Assembly: GCA_046296195.1 (NCBI GenBank)
Contig: JBKBLR010000055.1
Location: forward strand, 1 to 11,703
DNA length: 11,703 nucleotides
Reading direction: 5' to 3'
From: Amphiplicatus sp046296195
GTDB taxonomy: Bacteria; Pseudomonadota; Alphaproteobacteria; Caulobacterales; Parvularculaceae
Below are positions 4,878 through 11,638 of the stretch, one piece after another. Position numbers and translations under genes: made by a program. Each line of letters opens with the position of its first letter. Position 1 is the first letter of the stretch. The notes below the pieces were generated by a model. That model ran no database searches, was not told the origin of the DNA, and was given only the letters and a program-made list of their open reading frames with translations.

Positions 4878-7373
4878 GTGATCACAGATTTTGACCCAAA
4901 ATCCCTTTGTCTGGGGCTTCTGAAGGCGGATACAGAGGCCGAAGTCGTACTCATTTTGTCTCGTGCAAAGCTTTGGCAAGATCGGACGAAGTGGCGTTAC
5001 CTCGGCGACCAGGAGCACAATTTCTCAACCGTCGGCGGCCAACAGCGACAGTCCGAGCAGGCGCTGATTGAGAAACTTGTCAACAGCATCGACACGAAGC
5101 TCATCGCGGAGGCCCGGGTTCAGGGGTATCTCGGCAGAACGGGCAGCGATCCTCTAAAGACCGACATGCCGACCACAATCGCCGAAGCGCGCGAGAAGTT
5201 CTTCGGTGATCGCTTGCGAGACGCCGCCGCCCTGTCCACTTCGATCACGGTTGCTGCGACAGGAGCGAAGCCAAACGAGGGACGACCTAGTTTCACGATT
5301 GTCGACAACGGCGAGGGGCAAACGCCGGCCGCCATGTGCGACACGATCCTGTCCCTTCACAAGGGAAACAAAGACAAGATCAAGTTCGTCCAGGGCAAGT
5401 TCAACATGGGCGGCACAGGTGTCCTGGAGTTCTGCGGTAGAGATCACAACGTACAACTGATCATCAGCCGCCGTCATCCAAAGCTCCGGTCAGGCGAACA
5501 CCCCCTCGATGATGACTGGAGCTTTACTGTGATCCGTAGAGAGGACCCCGTAGAGGGCCGAAGCAGCAGGTATACGTATCTGGCTCCCCTCGTGGACGAC
5601 GCCGTTGTCGGCGATAGCGAGCGCGCCAAGATGCTACTTCATTTCAAAGAACCGACTCTGCCCTTATTTCCTGATAAGAATATAGCCTACAAGCGCGAGA
5701 CCGAATGGGGGACACTGATCAAGCTATACGAATATGAAGCCAAGAGGTTCGGCACGAACATGATGATGACGGACGGCCTGATGTATCGAGTCCGACTGCT
5801 GCTTACCTCTCCGGCGCTTCCCATTAGATTTCATGAGTGCAGGAGCTATCGCGGCGATCCGGAACGCAGCTTTGACACCACGATGACGGGCCTGCTGCAT
5901 ACTCTCGGCGACGACCTAGAGAAGAGTCGCGGAAACGTAGAGAAGCATTTCCGCGAAGCGTTCACTATCGAGGGGCTCTCCTTCGACGTCGACATTTTCC
6001 TGTTCCGGGATAAGCAAGCCGCGGACTCCTACAAGAAGGACGAGGGCATAATCTTTACTCTGAACGGGCAAGCGCATGCACTCTTCACCAAGGATTTCTT
6101 TAAGCGCAAGAATGTCAAGCAGGACTACATCTCGCATGCTCTACTGGTCGTCGTGAACTGCGACCAAATCGGTCAGCGCGGTCAAGAGAAGCTCTTCATG
6201 AACAGTCGCGACGGCTTACGAGACGGTGACCTTAAGCGCAAGCTGACTGACGCCTTAGAAGAGCTGCTTAGATCGCACCAAGAACTAAAGCAGCTGGCGT
6301 CCGAGCGACGGAAGAAAGAGCTCGCCGAACAGACGACCGACCACGCGGCTATGGCGAAGGTTATCGAGAATCTATTGCTAAAGAATCCCTCACTCGCGGC
6401 TCTTCTCGGAAAGGGCTTTCGCGTGAAAAATCCACACAAACCCGAAGCCGCTGGCGGTAGAGTGGCAGGCTTTATCGGTCGCCGATTTCCAACGAAGTTT
6501 CACTTCAAGGACAAGGAATCGGGTGTGACGCTCGAGCGCCCGGCCCATAGAGAGACGAACGTCAGAATCACGTTCGAGACCGACGCGGCGAACGACTATT
6601 TCAAGCGGGATGAAGAGCCGGGCGAATTTCAGCTGTTCCGAATCTTGGGGGAGAAACGGGCACCTGCTACGGACTTTCACCGACCGCGCCTACACGATGG
6701 CTATGCTCACCTGACGCTTTCCCTCCCCAACGACGCGCAGGACGGAGAGAAGGTTGAGTTTGAAGTCGTGGTCTCCGATCCTAGCCAGATCGATCCCTTC
6801 ACAAACAAATTTATCCTTGACGTAAAACCGGAAAGAGAGACGGAGTCGGGATCGTCGGGCGAAAGAAGGCGGCGGGCCGATTCGCCAGGAGACAAGAAGA
6901 GTTCGGGCGGTGAGGGCTCGAACCAATTTGAGGACTCTAATCTCGACATCCCGCTGCCGCGCGAGATTACCGAATCGATGTGGGACAAGCAGGACCCGCC
7001 GTTCGACCGCTTCACTGCGCTTCGCGTGATGCGCAAACCCGACGCCCCGGAGGGCACCGACAGCTGGGACTACCTAGTGAACATCGACAACGTTCACCTG
7101 CAAAACGAGATGAAGAGCAGACCCAAGCACGCCGAGACTCTTAAGCTGCGTTTCTCCGTGGCGCTCACGCTCGTCGCGCTTTCCATGCTGCATCAGAACA
7201 ATACAGCTCGCAAAGGGGAAGACAGCGAGGATTCGGGGAAGGACGGCATCTCCGACAGAGTGGAACAGGTAACTCAGGCACTCGCGCCGTTCATTCTCCC
7301 GATAATCGAAAGTGTCGGCGCTCTGGAGAGGCCCGAGGAAGCGCTCTCGGACTCCGCGGGCGAAGCGGCGTAG
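4878..7373 (+). CDS. GHKL-type ATPase (HSP90/MutL/MORC-like), putative defence protein
   Basis: GHKL ATPases use ATP-dependent dimer closure to drive conformational changes. This 831-aa protein has the Bergerat fold signatures near its N-terminus. Motif N is ALIEKLVNSID (catalytic E65, Mg-binding N69, D72). Motif G1 is DNGEG (143-147), and motif G2 is GKFNMGGTG (173-181). A transducer-like middle region follows. Residues ~285-305 contain Lys-rich loops, a charged helix (~475-500) reads like a coiled coil, a Ser/Arg/Gly-rich linker is at ~650-680, and a C-terminal region with WDKQDPPFDRF near 698 ends in a helical block. No nuclease motif is evident. The start is GTG at 4878, preceded by GGGGAGG with six bases between. 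It ends three bases from the convergent methyltransferase. MutL/MORC-type GHKL proteins are known partners of bacterial restriction systems; that role here is inference from context. Confidence 0.85.
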   Translation: MITDFDPKSLCLGLLKADTEAEVVLILSRAKLWQDRTKWRYLGDQEHNFSTVGGQQRQSEQALIEKLVNSIDTKLIAEARVQGYLGRTGSDPLKTDMPTTIAEAREKFFGDRLRDAAALSTSITVAATGAKPNEGRPSFTIVDNGEGQTPAAMCDTILSLHKGNKDKIKFVQGKFNMGGTGVLEFCGRDHNVQLIISRRHPKLRSGEHPLDDDWSFTVIRREDPVEGRSSRYTYLAPLVDDAVVGDSERAKMLLHFKEPTLPLFPDKNIAYKRETEWGTLIKLYEYEAKRFGTNMMMTDGLMYRVRLLLTSPALPIRFHECRSYRGDPERSFDTTMTGLLHTLGDDLEKSRGNVEKHFREAFTIEGLSFDVDIFLFRDKQAADSYKKDEGIIFTLNGQAHALFTKDFFKRKNVKQDYISHALLVVVNCDQIGQRGQEKLFMNSRDGLRDGDLKRKLTDALEELLRSHQELKQLASERRKKELAEQTTDHAAMAKVIENLLLKNPSLAALLGKGFRVKNPHKPEAAGGRVAGFIGRRFPTKFHFKDKESGVTLERPAHRETNVRITFETDAANDYFKRDEEPGEFQLFRILGEKRAPATDFHRPRLHDGYAHLTLSLPNDAQDGEKVEFEVVVSDPSQIDPFTNKFILDVKPERETESGSSGERRRRADSPGDKKSSGGEGSNQFEDSNLDIPLPREITESMWDKQDPPFDRFTALRVMRKPDAPEGTDSWDYLVNIDNVHLQNEMKSRPKHAETLKLRFSVALTLVALSMLHQNNTARKGEDSEDSGKDGISDRVEQVTQALAPFILPIIESVGALERPEEALSDSAGEAA

Positions 7374-7376
7374 CAG

Positions 7377-8570
7377 CTACGCCGGTCGATGTATAAGAAG
7401 TAGCTCCGTGCCGGCCGCCCCGCGCGGCCTTCCCTCATTGTACCACTTTCGGTTCGGGACGTCCCGCCACACGCGACCGCTCATGTCCGCGGCGCAAAGC
7501 GAGACCTCCGCGAAGCCGCAGTCGGACATTGTCTCAAGGTAGCGAGGCAGCTGCCACGAGGGATCAGAGAAGGCTATGAGCTGCGCAACAATCGTTCGCT
7601 CGCCACAGATCTTTCGCACGGCTTCGAAAGACGCCTTCAGGTTGGCGTAATAGGACGCCAACTGTGGCTGCTTGCGATCACCCATCGCATAATGGGTGAT
7701 GCCCGAGCCATCTAGCTGGCGCGTGATCCAGAACGGCGCGGGAGTCTCCTTGCGCCCATCGACCTGCCAACGGTGGTAAAGCACGTGCACACCGGGATAC
7801 GGAGGCGAGGTCAGAATTAGCTTGGGGCGAAGCCGAATCTCTAACAGATCGGGAACGAGATCCTTCGCCGCCCCGTGCAGACAGAGTGCCCTGCGTTGTT
7901 TCGCCGGCAGCTTCATCGCCCTCACCTGCTTCGCGAAGTCCTCAGCACCCTTAATCCCCTCGGTCGCGCATTGCGTCAGCTTCTGCCGAAACTGCTCTAT
8001 TGTGGCTGGCGTCTTCTTAGCGTCGAGCGCCCATTGCGCCGCCCGCAGCACGACGATTCTCGCTAGCGCGATTGCACGCTCCACCTCGATTGATTCAAGG
8101 GAGGCCAGCGCCAGTTCTATCGCTTTGGTGATGCGCCAATTTTCACGTTGGTTCAGATTACGAAGATAACCGCGATCCGCCCAGTCGTCCGGACCCGGCC
8201 TCTCGAGGTGGATGTTGATCTTGCTCGGAAGCTCGGCGGCCCATCGCGCCACTAATTCCAGTTCAGACTTAGTGTAAATCGTTGTCTTGGTTCGAGAGAT
8301 AAACGTGGCGAGCGAGCTGATGTCGGTTCCCGCCGCGCGGCGGCCGAGCGCCATCGCCTCGACGAGCGTCGTCCCCCCGCCCATGAAAGGGTCGAACACC
8401 AAGTCGCCCCTCTTCGTGAAGCACTCTATGGCGGCGCGCGCAAACAGCGGCGAGAAGCGCGCGGGATAATTGTAGAAGGCATGGGTAAGCCCGGCGACGC
8501 GATCACGCGTGTGAAGGCTCGCGACCAGCTTGCCGGCGCGATCCTCATCGATGCGCAAGCTAGGCTGCAC
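7377..8570 (-). CDS. DNA amino-methyltransferase (N6-adenine or N4-cytosine)
   Basis: The 397-aa protein has the SAM-binding motif DPFMGGGTT (60-68) and the catalytic motif TSPPY (254-258), which identifies an exocyclic-amino DNA methyltransferase. YPARFSP (35-41), just before motif I, resembles motif X. GTDIS (81-85) is the acidic motif II. Motif I precedes TSPPY by ~190 residues, so the middle helical segment (~100-245) probably holds the target recognition part or an insertion. TSPPY is more usual for N4-cytosine or some N6-adenine enzymes; the base is unresolved. The start is GTG at 8570 with GGGGAG eight bases upstream. It converges on the GHKL ATPase and follows the putative nuclease gene on the same strand. 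It could protect self DNA in a restriction-like system or be a regulatory methylase. Confidence 0.88.
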   Translation of the reverse strand: MQPSLRIDEDRAGKLVASLHTRDRVAGLTHAFYNYPARFSPLFARAAIECFTKRGDLVFDPFMGGGTTLVEAMALGRRAAGTDISSLATFISRTKTTIYTKSELELVARWAAELPSKINIHLERPGPDDWADRGYLRNLNQRENWRITKAIELALASLESIEVERAIALARIVVLRAAQWALDAKKTPATIEQFRQKLTQCATEGIKGAEDFAKQVRAMKLPAKQRRALCLHGAAKDLVPDLLEIRLRPKLILTSPPYPGVHVLYHRWQVDGRKETPAPFWITRQLDGSGITHYAMGDRKQPQLASYYANLKASFEAVRKICGERTIVAQLIAFSDPSWQLPRYLETMSDCGFAEVSLCAADMSGRVWRDVPNRKWYNEGRPRGAAGTELLLIHRPA

Positions 8571-8675
8571 TTGGTCGTCTCCCCTGGCGGAATCCTCGCC
8601 GCTGGCGCGGCGCGCTGCTTGTTCTCGTTTTCATTGGCTGTTCCCCTAGCGCGGGAAAGTAGCGTGATTCGGAAT

Positions 8676-8694
8676 GGTTAACTGATCGTTAACC
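8676..8694. promoter_or_regulatory. Palindromic operator candidate upstream of the methyltransferase
   Basis: GGTTAACTGATCGTTAACC is a perfect 7-bp inverted repeat around a five-base centre, 106 nt before the methyltransferase GTG in the 247-nt gap behind the nuclease-like gene. Its size and symmetry fit a dimeric HTH regulator site. No regulator gene is visible in the gap itself. Confidence 0.5.
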
Positions 8695-8802
8695 GACTCT
8701 CCGACCGCCGCCCAACCGGGCTTTTAGTTGCGCGCCCAGTTACTCCGACATGACAAACAGCGGAGTTCTTCCGTCGAATTGGTGCTTCGATCCGTACGGA
8801 GA

Positions 8803-8821
8803 ATAAGCTAGCTCAGCTTAT
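8803..8821 (-). terminator. Hairpin overlapping the stop codon of the nuclease-like gene
   Basis: ATAAGCT-AGCTC-AGCTTAT is a 7-bp perfect inverted repeat whose arm contains the TAA stop of the 8818-9273 gene. It lacks a T-run, so it may stabilise the transcript end or attenuate read-through into the methyltransferase rather than act as a standard terminator. The rest of the 8571-8817 gap holds further short inverted repeats but no gene. Confidence 0.3.
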
Positions 8822-9273
8822 GGCCACACCCTCCGCGCAATCGACTTGAACTGCGATATGCCCATCGAGCCGCGTTCGTTTCTGGATTTTGAGCCGGGAG
8901 CCTCAAGGCGCGAGCGGACGGCCTCGCGCGACGCCTCCCAGATTTCCACCGCCTCATAGGCCTCGTCCATAAGAACAAGCGCGACGGCGTCAAAGGGGTG
9001 CTTCAGGTTGATCTTGGGAACTCGTCCGCGATAGCGCGACTTTCCTGGCGCGGTGCGTCGGCCCTTCAACTGTATCCGCACCGCCTGACCATCGACTAAT
9101 CTAACGGCGTCGTATCCGGCCGTGCGCGCAACCGCCAATTCGAGACCGAGCTTCTGCGCCGCCTCAAACTCCGCAAGCTCGCCGGAAACTCCGAGGGGCT
9201 TACCGGTCGCCGCATAATATTCGACAGCGAGCCGCTTAACGTCGGCGAGTATGTCCTTGGGCGCGCGGGTCAT
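8818..9273 (-). CDS. Putative PD-(D/E)XK nuclease-like protein
   Basis: The 151-aa protein fits a small family of DUF6998-type proteins as I remember it. VSGELAEFEAAQKLGLEL (29-46) supplies acidic residues E32/E35, GYDAV (53-57) supplies D55, and RIQLKGR (66-72) gives Q68-x-K70. E...D...(E/Q)xK is the active-site order of the restriction-endonuclease fold; the Q variant is known in several families. A second conserved block FDAVALVLMD (94-103) and a basic C-terminus (SKSRNERG) follow. The ATG at 9273 is preferred because family members start a few residues before the EYY-TGKPLG block. An ATG at 9285 and a GTG at 9312 are alternatives, and none has an ideal ribosome binding site. It is upstream of the methyltransferase on the same strand. 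Nuclease activity is inferred from residue pattern and neighbourhood only. Confidence 0.7.
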   Translation of the reverse strand: MTRAPKDILADVKRLAVEYYAATGKPLGVSGELAEFEAAQKLGLELAVARTAGYDAVRLVDGQAVRIQLKGRRTAPGKSRYRGRVPKINLKHPFDAVALVLMDEAYEAVEIWEASREAVRSRLEAPGSKSRNERGSMGISQFKSIARRVWP

Positions 9274-9442
9274 CGCTCCGACCATTAGATGATTCGGCGG
9301 CCTCGCTGGCACGCTTCTCGCAAAGCCCGTCGCGCTCGGATACGCCCCGCCTCAAAACGGTAAGAGGGACCCACGTAGTCCGGCCGGCGCAGAGCGTGTG
9401 ACACCGCTCTGCATCTAGCCGAGGTCAATCGCGTTATAGCGC

Positions 9443-9490
9443 CCCAATCGGTCGCTCGCACAATCAAACCCAGATTGGGACTCTGTCCCA
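9443..9490 (+). promoter_or_regulatory. Two mutually exclusive hairpins in the leader of the 9537 gene
   Basis: CCCAATC (9443-9449) can pair with GATTGGG (9473-9479), while TGGGAC (9476-9481) can pair with GTCCCA (9485-9490). Both stems compete for the same GGG. An outer GGTCGC/GCGACC pair (9450-9455 and 9498-9503) also exists. This resembles an attenuator or an operator with overlapping palindromes in the 263-nt divergent gap between the nuclease-like gene and the gene at 9537. Function is inferred. Confidence 0.4.
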
Positions 9491-9536
9491 TTTATGCGCG
9501 ACCGCTAGGCGGCGCGCCAGCAAAAGGATTGTTTAG

Positions 9537-9944
9537 ATGACTGACGCAAGCGAAGACCTCCGCGAAGTCGCGGACGAAACTGCGGCACCGGCCGCGGAAA
9601 CGAAGACACCCCGCTATCGAGAGAAGCGAGCCTGTATCAACTGGAGGAGGAACCATTTGCTCCAGTTGTCCGTCGGCCTCGCGCACCACTTCTTCGTGCG
9701 CGGAGTAACGGGCGCGGAACCTCTGAGGTCTTTAGTCGCCGAGCATCTACCCGAGGCGGCTTCGAGGATCATCGGGCGGCGTTACACTTGGGACGACTTG
9801 GTCGCCGAGACCGCTGCCGAGCAGGGCCCCGAGAAAATCGTGACGGCCCACCGGCTTCTTCAACGAGCGGACAAAGCTCGCAGATATGACGAGCATCAAT
9901 GGGGCCGGAACGCCGCTGCCGAATACTTCGCGGCGTTGAACTAG
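9537..9944 (+). CDS. Hypothetical protein, divergent from the nuclease-like gene
   Basis: I do not recognise this 135-aa protein. Residues 1-27 are acidic and probably disordered (MTDASEDLREVADE...). From ~30 onward the sequence is basic and helical: WRRNHLLQLSVGLAHHFF (36-53), RRYTWDDLVAE (81-91) and a closing Ala/Asn-rich helix. It has no signal peptide, membrane segment or zinc cluster. The ATG is preceded by AAAAGGA with an eight-base gap, a good ribosome binding site. It is transcribed away from the nuclease-like gene and is followed by a strong hairpin. It could be a regulator, an accessory subunit of the neighbouring system, or unrelated phage cargo. Confidence 0.65.
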   Translation: MTDASEDLREVADETAAPAAETKTPRYREKRACINWRRNHLLQLSVGLAHHFFVRGVTGAEPLRSLVAEHLPEAASRIIGRRYTWDDLVAETAAEQGPEKIVTAHRLLQRADKARRYDEHQWGRNAAAEYFAALN

Positions 9945-9953
9945 CTTAGCGCA

Positions 9954-9985
9954 GCCGCCGACTGGATCTTCCACCGGTCGGCGGC
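9954..9985 (+). terminator. Strong hairpin after the 9537 gene
   Basis: GCCGCCGAC (9954-9962) and GTCGGCGGC (9977-9985) form a perfect 9-bp GC-rich stem starting ten bases past the stop codon. No T-run follows, so termination would be weak or factor-dependent. The remainder of the gap to 10215 is partly AT-rich (10090-10190), with minor inverted repeats and no gene I can support. Confidence 0.45.
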
Positions 9986-10203
9986 GTTACCAATTCAGTT
10001 ATCCGGCCATGCGCTCTTCGTACGATTTTCCCGCCGGCGCAGAACAACTTTTCCCGCGCCCAATAAGCCTGCCCGGCTTAGCGGCCGGCAAAAATGGTCT
10101 GGCTAGTTATCTTCAAAGTTACGGATCTATGTCTAAATGACAAGATCGATAACAGAATCCAGATAATTCATTGAGCTTGAGTAAGCCTTAAGGGCTGATG
10201 GTG

Positions 10204-10216
10204 AGCACTTAGTGCT
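10204..10216 (-). terminator. Short hairpin at the end of the phage gene block
   Basis: AGCACT-T-AGTGCT is a 6-bp inverted repeat directly adjoining the TAA stop of the last phage-type gene. The single-base centre means the hairpin loop must open some pairs, and there is no T-run, so this is a weak terminator or a palindromic site. Confidence 0.25.
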
Positions 10217-10491
10217 TACTGCTGACCTGCCATCCTTTTCGCCGCCTCCGCTAGGGGGCGCACGCGGTCATAGAACGCTTCGGGGTCGAGCCCGGCGCAG
10301 GCCGCCAGCAGGTCGCGGTGGCGCTTGTGGGCCCCGCCGGACGCCGTCAGGAGCCTTATTGAAGCGTCCCTATGTTGGGCTTCGCGGCACCGTAGGTCAT
10401 CAATCGCCATTTCCAACACCGCGGCGAAGAGGAATGCGGCGTTAATCACGGCAGGCGAAGCGGCGGGAATCGGCCGCGCCCATGACAGCAT
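10216..10491 (-). CDS. Small phage-type hypothetical protein
   Basis: The 91-aa protein begins MLSWARPIPAASPAVINAAF and contains an AIDDLR helix (~29-34) followed by a RLLTASGG...RHRDLLAACAGLDPE block (46-72). It resembles, from memory, short proteins of alphaproteobacterial phages that have 'xxxLCxxAGLDPxxV' endings, but I cannot assign a function. It overlaps the 3' end of the preceding gene by 50 nt; an internal ATG at 10410 would avoid the overlap and shorten the protein to 64 aa. It is the last gene of the block. Confidence 0.55.
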   Translation of the reverse strand: MLSWARPIPAASPAVINAAFLFAAVLEMAIDDLRCREAQHRDASIRLLTASGGAHKRHRDLLAACAGLDPEAFYDRVRPLAEAAKRMAGQQ

Positions 10492-10771
10492 AGACGCGCT
10501 GAAATGCTGAGGTCCGATAAAGCGCCCCGGTGTCGGCTGCCTTGGCGACCAGATGCTCCATGACCGATTTGCAAAGCAGCTTAAGGTCGTCAGCGCCCTC
10601 GTCCGTTGGATCAGCTGTCAGACTGGCCAGCCGCTTCTCCAAATAAGTCGCAACGTCGCTGAGGCCGTCTTCGCCTTTCATCAAGGTAACTAGGGCTTCC
10701 GCATTTGCAGGCCGGGTAACCCCAGAAATTTCCTCGATGGTAAGCTCGCGGATGATGCGCTTCTTTGTCAT
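10442..10771 (-). CDS. Phage protein with prohead-protease-associated N-terminal motif
   Basis: From the ATG at 10771 the 109-aa protein starts MTKKRIIRELTIEEISGVTR followed by PAN...LMK. The 'ISGVxRPANxxAxVxLMK' pattern is common in phage head-maturation proteins of the XkdF type and their split partners. A helical remainder (DVATYLEKRLASL, LLCKSVMEHLVAKA) follows. Its ATG overlaps the TGA stop of the XkdF-like protease (ATGA), indicating translational coupling. An upstream in-frame ATG at 10822 would lie inside the protease gene, so 10771 is preferred. It may be the C-terminal half of a split protease/scaffold pair. Confidence 0.65.
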   Translation of the reverse strand: MTKKRIIRELTIEEISGVTRPANAEALVTLMKGEDGLSDVATYLEKRLASLTADPTDEGADDLKLLCKSVMEHLVAKAADTGALYRTSAFQRVYAVMGAADSRRFACRD

Positions 10772-11160
10772 GGCTTTTGCTCGTGTTCGACGTAGGCGGT
10801 TCCCGCGATTGAAAAGCCGCACAGTTCCCCGTTGGCGAAGCGCGCAAGCATTGCGGGGTTGTCGGGCTTCATCGCGATAATCAGGCCGGATTTGCGCGCC
10901 CTAATGCCCAGCGAGGCGGCGATGTCCTCAGTAAGGGGGAAGGCGAAAACCACACGACCCGCCACGCCGCCGGAATGCATCTCTTTGGCGGCGCGGTCCG
11001 TTTGCATAAACGCCGCGCTGGCGCGGAGCATTACGTCCTCGGGTATGTAGTCCCCTTGCCCGTCGTAAAACGGCTCGCCGTCAACCGCGCAGACGATTGC
11101 ATACCCAAAGACGAGGCCAATGGCGGCGTCCACTTTCACGATTTGGAAGTCGCGCCGCAT
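10768..11160 (-). CDS. XkdF-like phage serine protease (prohead maturation)
   Basis: XkdF-type peptidases cleave scaffold and head proteins during capsid assembly. The 130-aa protein shows the layout of that family. A first block FGYAIVCAVDGEPFYDGQGD (18-37) leads to IPEDVMLRASAAFM. EMHSGG (60-65) carries the likely catalytic His, and FAFPLTEDIAASLGI, SGLIIAMKPDNPAM and a final CGFSIAGTAYVE block (113-124) with the likely catalytic Ser follow. It begins two bases after the stop of the preceding gene and ends in an ATGA overlap with the next, so it belongs to a compact phage operon. The catalytic assignments come from the family as I know it. Confidence 0.78.
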   Translation of the reverse strand: MRRDFQIVKVDAAIGLVFGYAIVCAVDGEPFYDGQGDYIPEDVMLRASAAFMQTDRAAKEMHSGGVAGRVVFAFPLTEDIAASLGIRARKSGLIIAMKPDNPAMLARFANGELCGFSIAGTAYVEHEQKP

Positions 11161-11162
11161 GA

Positions 11163-11540
11163 CTAGCCGACCTTGCGCCTAAGCGGCGGAGGCAGACGCC
11201 ATTTGTCGTAGTCGGACGCGCGGAGTTTCGTGAGCGCGCCCATGCGCCCTTCGCGGTAGCCCGCCGGCCGCGTGATTTGTAGAAGTCGGGCGACTTTGGG
11301 AGCCGAATGGATAACAAGATCGCGGAGCGTGACCCCGGTCGGCTTGTCAATTAGCCAAAGCCCAATAGCTCTTAGATCGGCGTCGATCAGCGCTTGGTAG
11401 AGTCGCTTGCGCACGGCTTCGAATGAGGCGTTGGACTTTTCCAATTCGGCGACCTGCCTCTCCACCTCGCTACCCGCAGCTTCAACCTCCTTTGCGAGCG
11501 CAATCGCGGCTTCGACGCGCTCGGCGCGATGCGTTTCCAT
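11163..11540 (-). CDS. Phage-block protein with N-terminal coiled coil (5' end disturbed)
   Basis: From the ATG at 11540 the product has 125 aa. Residues 1-45 are charged and coiled-coil-like (ERVEAAIALAKEVEAA, VERQVAELEKS), residues 45-95 are helical, and the tail is basic (YDKWRLPPPLRRKVG). I do not recognise it. The frame stays open upstream of 11540 (RHEAERTAE) with the same coiled-coil character until it runs into the G-run at 11567. The true gene is therefore probably longer and cut off by bad sequence. It lies two bases before the XkdF-like protease gene on the same strand, the position often held by head or scaffold proteins. Confidence 0.5.
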   Translation of the reverse strand: METHRAERVEAAIALAKEVEAAGSEVERQVAELEKSNASFEAVRKRLYQALIDADLRAIGLWLIDKPTGVTLRDLVIHSAPKVARLLQITRPAGYREGRMGALTKLRASDYDKWRLPPPLRRKVG

Positions 11541-11566
11541 CTCGGCGGTACGTTCGGCCTCATGTC

Positions 11567-11628
11567 GGGGGGGGGGGGGGGGCGCGCGGCGGGGGGTGTG
11601 GCGCGGCGGCCCCCCCCGCGGCCGCCCA
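11567..11628. other. Low-complexity G/C tract, probable sequencing or assembly artefact
   Basis: Sixteen consecutive G (11567-11582) are followed by a six-G run, an eight-C run (11610-11617) and almost pure G/C sequence. It interrupts the coiled-coil gene to its left and separates it from an unrelated plus-strand frame to its right. Nothing else in the window has such homopolymers. Confidence 0.7.
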
Positions 11629-11638
11629 CGCCGCGCAG

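Noticed and set aside
8711..8726. GCCC-AACC-GGGC followed by TTTT on the plus strand, like a small intrinsic terminator.
   Set aside because: The stem is only 4 bp and no plus-strand gene ends nearby; both neighbours are on the minus strand.
9285..9491. Minus-strand 68-aa frame whose TAA overlaps an alternative ATG of the nuclease-like gene (TAATG).
   Set aside because: Arg/Ala-rich without motifs, no ribosome binding site, and it starts inside the palindromic region; the overlap only matters if translation of the nuclease-like gene begins at 9285.
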